Source of the DNA: Anaerolineales bacterium
Lineage (GTDB): Bacteria; Chloroflexota; Anaerolineae; Anaerolineales; E44-bin32
Assembly: GCA_030668545.1 (NCBI GenBank)
Contig: DAOUTT010000175.1
Span: 1-5,294 of the forward strand
DNA: 5,294 nucleotides
Reading direction: 5' to 3'
In this document: in pieces, positions 1-5,173 of the stretch
Layout of the letters: each line of letters begins with the position of its first letter
Position numbering within the stretch: position 1 is the stretch's first letter
Program-made: the position numbers and the translations under genes
Notes under the pieces: model-generated
The model's database searches: none
What the model was told of the DNA's origin: nothing
What the model saw: only the letters and a program-made list of their open reading frames with translations

Positions 1-2
1 GA

Positions 3-149
3 ATAGGCCCACTTCATGCAACCAACTTCTTCACGATGAATAAGAATAAATACCCGATTCCCAACATCTTCCTGTCAACAGTCCTGGAATTATGGTTGAC
101 GGGTATCTTGTTGATCCTCGGTCTTCTGTGGTGCATCGGCGTCATCTAG
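3..149 (+). CDS. C-terminal end of an unidentified membrane protein (partial)
   Basis: The frame is open from the left edge of the window to a TAG at 147-149, giving 48 visible residues. The last 25 or so (from about IFLSTVLELW to the end WCIGVI) are almost entirely hydrophobic and would form one membrane helix at the extreme C-terminus. An internal ATG at 36 would give a 37-residue single-helix peptide, but it has no purine-rich ribosome binding site before it. I therefore prefer the tail of a longer protein that starts outside the window. Codons in the second half favour C or G at the third position, as in the other genes here. A strong terminator lies 130 bases downstream on the same strand, which agrees with a transcription unit ending here. 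The family cannot be recognised from this tail. Confidence 0.45.
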   Translation: MGPLHATNFFTMNKNKYPIPNIFLSTVLELWLTGILLILGLLWCIGVI

Positions 150-279
150 CTCCCACATAGGGTTCTAGTACGTGGGCTCGCCAAGAATAAGGATGTGGGG
201 GTTTCCCTGTTTACCGAGCGTGAGATGTTGCATGTAATCCCCTCAGTACCTGCGCGGGGGTTTGATCATCTACTGTGAT
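150..279 (+). other. Structured, non-coding 3' region or candidate small RNA
   Basis: No convincing reading frame is present between the stop at 149 and the terminator. Several inverted repeats can be seen. CTCCCACAT (150-158) pairs with ATGTGGGGG (193-201) through nine base pairs including one G:U. AATCCCC (236-242) pairs with GGGGGTT (256-262) across a 13-base loop, with one T:G. TCATC (266-270) pairs with GATGA (277-281), overlapping the left arm of the terminator. It may be the 3' untranslated region of the upstream membrane-protein gene or a separate small RNA ending at that terminator. I looked for SRP RNA, tRNA and tmRNA hallmarks and found none. Confidence 0.25.
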
Positions 280-309
280 GACGCCCCCCTTCATGGGGGG
301 CGTCTTTTT
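280..309 (+). terminator. Strong intrinsic (rho-independent) terminator
   Basis: A perfect 10-bp stem is formed by GACGCCCCCC (280-289) and GGGGGGCGTC (295-304), closing a five-base loop TTCAT, and is followed directly by TTTTT (305-309). This is the textbook form of an intrinsic terminator on the + strand. It is not bidirectional, because on the - strand the hairpin is followed by ATCACAG, with no T run. It ends the transcript coming from the left edge and insulates it from the convergent - strand gene that stops at 451. Confidence 0.88.
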
Positions 310-450
310 CCGAATCCGTTATGAATTGCAACCACCACAGATGGCTTGCTGGGTGCTTGAGAACCTAAATTGACACAAGGAACTCAGCGTCCAAGAAATC
401 CAAAGTAAGATCTTAGGATTCAAATTTCGTTGATGAACCCCATCCCACTT
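310..450. other. Convergent intergenic spacer, no gene seen
   Basis: This lies between the + strand terminator and the stop codon of the - strand repeat protein. There is no coding-like frame. For the - strand gene the only terminator-like structure is a weak stem of GGATT (416-420) and AATCC (397-401) around a 14-base interior containing the palindrome TAAGATCTTA (406-415). On the - strand it is followed by TTCTTGG, too poor to call. A perfect TTGACA at 370-375 has no acceptable -10 at the right distance, so I do not call a promoter. Confidence 0.5.
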
Positions 451-1950
451 CTATTGACAGGTCCCCCCAGAGGGAAGATCATTTTTAACCCATGTGCAGT
501 CAATTCTGGACCCACATGCTACCTTGTCTAATGTGCTGCACACCGGAAGATCATCTGGCTCCTGCTCACACAGGATGGATATCTCTCCGTCAAAAAGGAG
601 CGCTCCACTGTTAGCGTCTTCTAGCTGGACAGGCACCAATATATCTTCTTGAAGCATCGGACCGACACAGTATAGACGCAGAGGTGCACTCGAAATGGTC
701 TGGCAGTCGAATACCTGTCCATCGACAATGGCCTCGTATGGTCCTTGCGGGGGTTCGGGAAATTCAAACGTCACCATCATGCGCTCATTCTCAAGACAGG
801 CCATTCCGATGAGTGACACGCCCTGGACGCTCGGTGCGCTACAGGATCCCGTGTAGTCTGTTGTGAACATCGCCTCGCTTGAGAAAGGTCCCGTCTCCGA
901 GCCCTGCAAAGCGGCAACGTGCCAATGGAATGTCATGCAATCGGGGAGAATGACGTAGGCGGGAAGTTCGGGAATGGGTCCCCACCCCGGAACTCGAGAA
1001 TCCAGCGCAAATCCATGGCCGACCGGTGTCGAGGCGAAATCAACTCCGGAGTAGACTTCGAAGTAGTAACCGTCCGGTATGCACGCTGGATCTAGATACT
1101 CCCATTGGAATCGAAAGGGATCGCCAAGATCGGCCACGGCTTGACCACCGATGGGGTAAAGCGGATCGGGCGGGGCAAGCTGTGTTGAATCGCAGCTGAA
1201 TTGTGGGCAATTGCCTGTGAAGTCGGTATAAAACAACGATAGATTGTGCCCACTCATGACTCCAGCAGTTTGCGCTGCAACCCACCAGTAGTACAGACCA
1301 CAATCATCCAGGAAAGGCACTCCTGTCTCAAAGCTTGTCCACGGTCCTGAACCACCTCCTGAGATCTTCAGGTTCGTGAATTGATAGTCGGAAGCAACCT
1401 CAAATTGATAGCCCTCCGGAAGGCACGCCGTGTTGGGATACTCCCACACGAGCTCAGGGGAATCATCCTGGACGGTAGAGCCGTACGGGGGATCGATCAA
1501 TAGCGGCGTGTTCAGCGAACTCACATTACAAACAGGTCCGGTCCAGAATGAGAGCGAGGGTGAGGTTGCGCCAGTACTACTCCCGATCTCGGCGGCAACA
1601 CGCCATTGATAGAGCGTTGCCGGTTGCAGCGATTGGATGAGCGTCCACGGCACTTGTCCCCCACCCACAAACTCGACAATGACTGAAGGTGAGTTGAAGT
1701 CGCCGTTCTCTGCGACTTCCAGCTGGTATGCATCCGGCTCGCAATCCTCCGGGTAGAACCACTGAATGGAAGGCTGAAGCGAGGGCACCAATTCATTAGA
1801 TGGGCTGAAAGCCTGCGGAGCGACAAGTTGGGATGGAGAACAATCGCCAGGACCAGGTGTCGGCGATGGAGTTGGTACGGGGGCACAGTTGGAAGCCAAC
1901 AGAATGAAGGAGCAGACCAGCAAGGTTGGAAACAATCTGTGTGATTTCAT
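451..1950 (-). CDS. Exported, probably lipid-anchored protein with three Ig/FN3-like repeats and a cysteine-rich C-terminus
   Basis: The protein has 499 residues. It begins with a signal peptide (K2 and R5 basic, hydrophobic core L10 to A19) and a lipobox-like LASNC with Cys22 as the likely lipidated residue. Asn at -1 is unusual, so anchoring is likely but not certain. A Pro/Thr linker (24-36) follows. Three related segments of about 105-115 residues come next (about 37-141, 141-248, 253-370). Each has W-x-Y, then Cys-x-P-x-[AG]-Y-x-[LF]-E-V, and later [YF]-x-W-x-V-A-A, as in beta-sandwich FN3-like domains. Repeats 2 and 3 carry an extra Cys (217, 338) before the YxW/FxW strand, a likely disulfide partner for C176 and C290; repeat 1 lacks it. 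A different beta-rich domain with Cys 385, 416, 428 and 461 follows, then a terminal motif with C471, C479, C485-T-W and C498. The start was chosen at 1950 because AGAGG lies five bases upstream and the signal peptide begins there. The longer frame to 2100 adds 50 residues that would bury the signal. The function is unknown: surface binding or adhesion is an inference, and no catalytic motif is seen. Confidence 0.85.
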   Translation of the reverse strand: MKSHRLFPTLLVCSFILLASNCAPVPTPSPTPGPGDCSPSQLVAPQAFSPSNELVPSLQPSIQWFYPEDCEPDAYQLEVAENGDFNSPSVIVEFVGGGQVPWTLIQSLQPATLYQWRVAAEIGSSTGATSPSLSFWTGPVCNVSSLNTPLLIDPPYGSTVQDDSPELVWEYPNTACLPEGYQFEVASDYQFTNLKISGGGSGPWTSFETGVPFLDDCGLYYWWVAAQTAGVMSGHNLSLFYTDFTGNCPQFSCDSTQLAPPDPLYPIGGQAVADLGDPFRFQWEYLDPACIPDGYYFEVYSGVDFASTPVGHGFALDSRVPGWGPIPELPAYVILPDCMTFHWHVAALQGSETGPFSSEAMFTTDYTGSCSAPSVQGVSLIGMACLENERMMVTFEFPEPPQGPYEAIVDGQVFDCQTISSAPLRLYCVGPMLQEDILVPVQLEDANSGALLFDGEISILCEQEPDDLPVCSTLDKVACGSRIDCTWVKNDLPSGGTCQ

Positions 1951-1955
1951 CGGAA

Positions 1956-1960
1956 CCTCT
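1956..1960 (-). promoter_or_regulatory. Ribosome binding site fixing the start of the repeat protein
   Basis: On the - strand the sequence AAAGAGG ends five bases before the ATG at 1950. It decides the start, since the in-frame ATG at 2100 has no comparable site and would place 50 extra residues in front of an otherwise ideal signal peptide. Confidence 0.7.
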
Positions 1961-2051
1961 TTCAGTGGAAGAGATGGGATGGGTTTAGGTTCAAGGGACA
2001 GTGAAGGGTCGGTCCAAGGCTCTGACCTCCATATAGAATCAAGACTTCCTA

Positions 2052-2081
2052 AGCATAGCATTTGTGTCCAGTAAGGGCTAA
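2052..2081 (-). promoter_or_regulatory. Possible promoter of the repeat protein gene
   Basis: On the - strand an extended -10 of the form TG-n-TATGCT (hexamer at 2057-2052) is preceded at 18 bases by TTAGCC (2081-2076). The -35 is poor (three of six) and the -10 matches four of six, so the call rests mainly on the TGn extension. Transcription would start near 2045, giving a leader of about 95 bases before the ATG at 1950. Confidence 0.22.
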
Positions 2082-2144
2082 TTACGATTGGATCTCCCAA
2101 CTAGCAGCATCTTGAAAAGTATGAACTCCATTCAGTGCGTTTTT

Positions 2145-2181
2145 AGCGAACTTAGCCTAATCAACTTTTCAGCGGTTCAAA
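2145..2181 (+). repeat. Short direct repeat, copy A
   Basis: AGCGAACTTAG (2145-2155) and TCAGCGGTTCAAA (2169-2181) recur in the same order and orientation at 4986-5013. The first block matches at 10 of 11 bases and the second at 13 of 13. The gap between blocks is 13 bases here and 4 in the other copy. Both copies are intergenic and bracket the CSLREA and GH15 genes. The 13-base match alone could arise by chance in a window this size; the second block makes that less likely. Confidence 0.35.
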
Positions 2182-2251
2182 CGATGAATCGGTGCCCCAC
2201 CCCCAGTAGAAAATGCTTAATGGACTCGTCCCCATCAAATTAAAACCCTCT

Positions 2252-2301
2252 TTTACGGTTTCTGTCGCAAATTGTATGAGAGCATCGTCACAGGTACAAA
2301 T
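2252..2301 (+). promoter_or_regulatory. Possible promoter(s) of the CSLREA gene
   Basis: Two overlapping sigma-70-like candidates are visible, both with a 17-base spacer. One is TTTACG (2252-2257) with TATGAG (2275-2280), four of six matches in each box. The other is TTGTAT (2272-2277) with TACAAA (2295-2300), three and four of six. Either would give a leader of roughly 70-90 bases before the GTG at 2375. Neither is strong, and only one may be real. Confidence 0.28.
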
Positions 2302-2361
2302 ATCCCGGATGCGTTCAATCCTGCCCTATCTCTTGCGAAGAACGATTCCAAGAGACTCAAC

Positions 2362-2367
2362 AAGGAG
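2362..2367 (+). promoter_or_regulatory. Ribosome binding site selecting the GTG start at 2375
   Basis: AAGGAG lies seven bases before GTG at 2375, an ideal site and distance. It supports the GTG rather than the upstream ATG at 2213, and makes the protein begin with a normal signal peptide. Confidence 0.75.
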
Positions 2368-2374
2368 AATCTCC

Positions 2375-2764
2375 GTGCACCGCAAATACGTCATTCTTTT
2401 CGCCGCGTTACTCCTAGCGGTCCTGCTGCCTACTCCAGCCTTCGCGGATTCGTTCGTCGTGAACACCACGGATGACGCCAATGACGGCACTTGCGACTCC
2501 AACCACTGCTCACTGCGCGAAGCAATCAACGCTGCCAACACAAACCCGGGCGCGGATACGATCAGCTTCGCCGGGCTTGATGCCACCGGCGGGGATGTCA
2601 CCATCCAGCTAAATTCCTTTCTTAACCCACTGCTGGATAACGGCACCACCATCGATGGCACGACTGTGCTCGGCTATGTCAACGAGCCGGTGGTCAACAT
2701 CGTTAAAGCCTCCGGCGTGATCGATCTGGGTACAGATCCGTACGCAATCGCAGCCAGGGAATAG
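2375..2764 (+). CDS. Truncated secreted CSLREA-domain protein
   Basis: The 129-residue product starts at GTG with a good AAGGAG site. Residues 1-24 form a signal peptide (H2, R3, K4 basic; hydrophobic core 6-18; cleavage site AFA before D25). The mature N-terminus matches the CSLREA domain: FVVNTTDDANDGTCD, then CSLREAINAANTNPG (45-59), then ADTISF, and later DNGTTIDGTT (88-97). In the families I know, this module sits at the N-terminus of much longer secreted proteins with right-handed beta-helix or repeat regions. Here the frame reaches TAG at 2762, about 30 residues after the GTTIDG segment. None of the three forward frames after the stop continues recognisably into such repeats, so a single frameshift does not explain the loss. 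It is probably a gene remnant left by deletion or recombination, though the intact start signals mean a short exported peptide could still be made. C40 and C45 may form a disulfide. Family assignment is firm; function is unknown. Confidence 0.75.
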   Translation: MHRKYVILFAALLLAVLLPTPAFADSFVVNTTDDANDGTCDSNHCSLREAINAANTNPGADTISFAGLDATGGDVTIQLNSFLNPLLDNGTTIDGTTVLGYVNEPVVNIVKASGVIDLGTDPYAIAARE

Positions 2765-3016
2765 CACGTAGCGGGAACAATATATAAAACAAACCATGGC
2801 TTGCAGCCTTCTACACATCGTCTGGTATCGGTGCTCGCGATTTAGGGCTTTCGATAACAATCGGAGCGAAGAGAGCCACTGAGCAGCGGGACTGGTCTTG
2901 ATATATTGCCGCCGATTGCTCTTAGCGGAGCCTTGAGCAAGGTCACATGACTCATTCTCTGTTTTTACTATAGACCCAAGATTTACCTGCTATCCTCACG
3001 CCTCCTTCAATACGGG
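2765..3016. other. Spacer between the CSLREA remnant and the GH15 gene
   Basis: No convincing gene is seen. An ATG near 2806 opens only about 28 codons with no ribosome binding site. TTGCTC (about 2915-2920) and GAGCAA (2935-2940) form a 6-bp stem, but no T run follows, so I do not call a terminator. If the CSLREA gene once extended to the right, its former body may have lain here, but I cannot recognise any of it. Confidence 0.45.
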
Positions 3017-3025
3017 TGATAGAAT
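3017..3025 (+). promoter_or_regulatory. Possible extended -10 promoter of the GH15 gene
   Basis: TGATAGAAT (3017-3025) combines a TGn extension with TAGAAT, five of six matches to the -10 consensus. No good -35 lies 16-18 bases upstream, as expected for extended -10 promoters. Transcription would begin near 3032, leaving a leader of about 20 bases that still contains the GAGGG ribosome binding site at 3043-3047. Confidence 0.42.
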
Positions 3026-3052
3026 GAACCAGGCTTCAGGCTGAGGGTTCCA

Positions 3053-4864
3053 ATGCAATTTCAACCGATCGAGAACTATGGCATCATCGGCGATTTGCGC
3101 ACAATCGCCCTGGCCGGGATGGACGGATCGATAGATTTTTTGTGCTTGCCCAGGATTGACTCGCCGTCGGTCTTTGCCAGGCTCCTCGACTACGAGCAAG
3201 GCGGCTACTTCCGGATTTCACCGATTGTAAATGACGCCAAACAGAAACAGATCTACGTGAGCGACACGAACGTCCTGCTCACTCGTTTTCTATCTGAATC
3301 AGGTGTCGCTGAAATATCGGATTTCATGCCGATAGCAGATCCTGCACAACCCAGCATGATAGTGCGCAGGGTGAAGACGGTGCGAGGGGATCTTGAGTTC
3401 GAGATGGTTTGTCATCCCGCGTTCGATTACGCCCGCGCAGACCATAAAGTCGAGAGTCGGGATGACGGCATCTTATTCATCTCCGATGATGGCATTGTTC
3501 TGCGGCTGCAAGCTGGGAAATCGGTCCGGATTGAGAATGGAGCAGCCCATGCTCGCTTCCGGTTGAAGGCAGGCGAGACCGCGGTTTTTATTCTGGAGTA
3601 CGTCGATTCCGATAAGGAAACACAGGCCGGGACATCTGACTTCGTTCCCCGGGCATTTAAAGATACCGTTAACTTCTGGCATTCGTGGATTGGTCAATCA
3701 AAATACAAAGGTCTCTGGCGTGAGCAGGTAAACCGCTCGGCGCTGACCCTGAAACTGCTCACATCCCGGGACTATGGCTCACTTGTCGCCGCGGCTACCT
3801 TCGGCCTTCCCGAAACGATCGGCGGCGAACGCAATTGGGATTACCGCTATACATGGATTCGGGATGCCTCCTTCACACTCTACAGCTTGATTCGCCTGGG
3901 TTTCACCTCAGAAATGGCTGCTTTCATGAAATGGCTCGAAGCCCGATGCAGCAGCCTCGCACCAGGGGGATCTCTGCAGGTGATGTACGGAATCGATGGA
4001 CGTGTGAATTTGGAAGAAGAAATCCTGGAGCATTTATCCGGTTACCGCGATTCCTACCCTGTCCGCATCGGAAACGGCGCAGCCCGGCAGCTTCAACTGG
4101 ATATCTACGGTGAGTTGATGGATTCTGTTTACCTATTTAATAAATACGGGGAAGCGATTTCCCATGACACGTGGAATCGCCTTGTCCCTCTTGTCAACTA
4201 CATATCTGAAGCCTGGAACCAACCTGATGAGGGTATCTGGGAGATACGCGGCGGAAGGCAGCATTTTCTCTTTTCCCGGCTCATGAGCTGGGTGGCCATC
4301 GATCGCGGTCTGCGTCTTGCGCGGGCGCGATCTTTTTCGGCCCCCGTCGATGTGTGGGTCCGTGTGAGAAATGAGATTTACAACGATATTTATAGCAATT
4401 TCTGGGACGATAAAATCGGCGCGTTCGTCCAGCATCTTGGCACGGATGCCTTAGATGCTTCAAGTTTACTGATGCCCCTCTTTAAATTCATCAGCCCTAC
4501 AGATCCCAGATGGCTTTCCCATCTCAAGGCGATCGAGCGTGAGCTTGTATCTGATTCGCTCGTGTACCGCTACAACATCGGTTCAGCAGCACCGGATGGA
4601 TTCAGCAGTGATGAAGGCACATTCAGTATTTGCAGCTTCTGGTATATCGAGTGTCTCTCCCGGGCAGGAGAGATTAACAAAGCACGGTTCTATTTTGACA
4701 AGATGCTTGGATATGCAAATCATCTCGGGTTGTATGCGGAGGAGATAGGTCCACGGGGTGAGCAGCTCGGTAATTTTCCGCAAGCCTTCACCCATCTTGC
4801 ACTCATCAGTGCCGCGTACGACATCGATCGACGGCTGACCAATCAGACGCCAGGAAAACCTTGA
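3053..4864 (+). CDS. Glycoside hydrolase family 15 protein (glucoamylase / trehalase type)
   Basis: The 603-residue enzyme is expected to hydrolyse alpha-glucosidic bonds with inversion, acting on alpha-glucan ends or trehalose. The N-terminus reads PIENYGIIGDLRTIAL (5-20) then DGSIDFLCLPRIDSPSVF (24-41), the opening of the bacterial/archaeal GH15 type. Residues up to about 200 make the beta-sandwich domain and about 220-600 the (alpha/alpha)6 barrel. Landmarks are ERNWDYRYTWIRD (259-271, substrate pocket), GIWEIRG (394-400) with E397 as likely general acid, and YAEEIGPRG (561-569) with E563 (or E564) as likely base. GNFPQAFTH (573-581) is also diagnostic. All key residues are present and the length is normal, so it should be active. 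There is no signal peptide, hence cytoplasmic. The ATG has GAGGG five bases upstream, and an in-frame TAG at 3020 rules out a longer form. It has no enzyme partner in the window. Substrate (trehalose versus maltodextrin or glycogen) cannot be settled from motifs alone. Confidence 0.93.
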   Translation: MQFQPIENYGIIGDLRTIALAGMDGSIDFLCLPRIDSPSVFARLLDYEQGGYFRISPIVNDAKQKQIYVSDTNVLLTRFLSESGVAEISDFMPIADPAQPSMIVRRVKTVRGDLEFEMVCHPAFDYARADHKVESRDDGILFISDDGIVLRLQAGKSVRIENGAAHARFRLKAGETAVFILEYVDSDKETQAGTSDFVPRAFKDTVNFWHSWIGQSKYKGLWREQVNRSALTLKLLTSRDYGSLVAAATFGLPETIGGERNWDYRYTWIRDASFTLYSLIRLGFTSEMAAFMKWLEARCSSLAPGGSLQVMYGIDGRVNLEEEILEHLSGYRDSYPVRIGNGAARQLQLDIYGELMDSVYLFNKYGEAISHDTWNRLVPLVNYISEAWNQPDEGIWEIRGGRQHFLFSRLMSWVAIDRGLRLARARSFSAPVDVWVRVRNEIYNDIYSNFWDDKIGAFVQHLGTDALDASSLLMPLFKFISPTDPRWLSHLKAIERELVSDSLVYRYNIGSAAPDGFSSDEGTFSICSFWYIECLSRAGEINKARFYFDKMLGYANHLGLYAEEIGPRGEQLGNFPQAFTHLALISAAYDIDRRLTNQTPGKP

Positions 4865-5135
4865 TCGATTTTCAACCAGCTGTGGAGGAAGGCCAAAAGC
4901 TTATACGTACAAGGGTTATTAAGCTCAATCTCCTGATGTTAACCCCCACGCGTTATGACAAACCAATTCTTTTACCGCCTCTCTCAGCCAACTTAGTATC
5001 TCAGCGGTTCAAAGCACCAGGCTGCTGGCGCACACCGCCAGGGTCCGTAAAAATCGCACCAACGATATCTATACCTCCATACTCATTTCCCCTTTGCACA
5101 GCCCAAACATAACTCTTTCCGGATGAGCCCAGGGG
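4865..5135. other. Spacer between GH15 and rnhA, no confident gene
   Basis: A + strand frame from 4861 to 5112 overlaps the GH15 stop but has no ribosome binding site, reads as low-information sequence and resembles no family. On the - strand a frame without a start codon runs leftward out of the rnhA region to a TGA at 5003-5001. Its last stretch (NEYGGIDIVGAIFTDPGG) looks protein-like, so it may be a decayed 3' gene end. Stems AGCTTA/TAAGCT (4898-4903, 4920-4925), GGGTTA/TAACCC (4913-4918, 4940-4945) and CTGGCG/CGCCAG (5025-5030, 5036-5041) are present, but none is followed by a T run. No intrinsic terminator is seen for GH15. Confidence 0.45.
4986..5013 (+). repeat. Short direct repeat, copy B
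   Basis: AGCCAACTTAG (4986-4996) followed after four bases by TCAGCGGTTCAAA (5001-5013). This repeats the two blocks seen at 2145-2181 in the same order and orientation, with a shorter gap. It lies between GH15 and rnhA and includes the TGA of the possible - strand gene remnant. Confidence 0.35.
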
Positions 5136-5164
5136 TTGAAGGATGCCGCTCCAGGCTGTAGAAT
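5136..5164 (+). promoter_or_regulatory. Sigma-70-type promoter of rnhA, nearly leaderless
   Basis: TTGAAG (5136-5141, four of six) and TAGAAT (5159-5164, five of six) are separated by exactly 17 bases. Transcription should start about seven bases after the -10, near 5171, only about three bases before the ATG at 5174. That agrees with the lack of a clear ribosome binding site before this ATG. It is the best-matched -35/-10 pair I found in the window. Confidence 0.55.
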
Positions 5165-5173
5165 CAAAGAACG

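Larger units (their letters stand above)
1951..2374. other. Divergent intergenic region, regulatory sequence only
   Basis: These 424 bases separate two divergently transcribed genes for exported proteins. Open frames extend into the region from both genes (to 2100 on the - strand, from 2213 on the + strand). In both cases the added residues precede a clear signal peptide and a good ribosome binding site, so I treat them as non-coding. The region holds a possible promoter for each gene and one copy of a short repeat (2145-2181). No RNA gene or mobile element remnant is seen. Confidence 0.55.

Noticed and set aside
150..185. tRNA-like end (GGTTCTAGT followed by CGCCA)
   Set aside because: No matching T-stem, acceptor stem or anticodon arm could be assembled.
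370..399. Perfect TTGACA as a + strand promoter
   Set aside because: No acceptable -10 at 16-18 bases, and no + strand gene follows before the convergent gene.
1951..2100. N-terminal extension of the - strand repeat protein to an ATG at 2100
   Set aside because: It would put 50 residues ahead of a classical signal peptide and lacks a ribosome binding site, whereas the ATG at 1950 has AGAGG at five bases.
2213..2374. N-terminal extension of the CSLREA gene to an ATG at 2213
   Set aside because: The GTG at 2375 has an ideal AAGGAG at seven bases and begins a normal signal peptide; the extension would bury it.
2806..2890. Short + strand frame (about 28 codons) in the CSLREA-GH15 spacer
   Set aside because: No ribosome binding site, no recognisable features, and a length expected by chance.
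3024..3044. Six-codon upstream frame (ATG at 3024 to TGA at 3044) as a leader peptide for GH15
   Set aside because: It has no ribosome binding site, its ATG overlaps the predicted -10, and transcription probably starts after it.
4898..4945. Overlapping stems AGCTTA/TAAGCT and GGGTTA/TAACCC as a GH15 terminator
   Set aside because: Stems are only six base pairs with loops of 16 or more bases, and no T run follows either.
4861..5112. 83-residue + strand frame overlapping the GH15 stop
   Set aside because: No ribosome binding site, no recognisable motif, proline-rich irregular composition, and it overlaps a more protein-like - strand frame.
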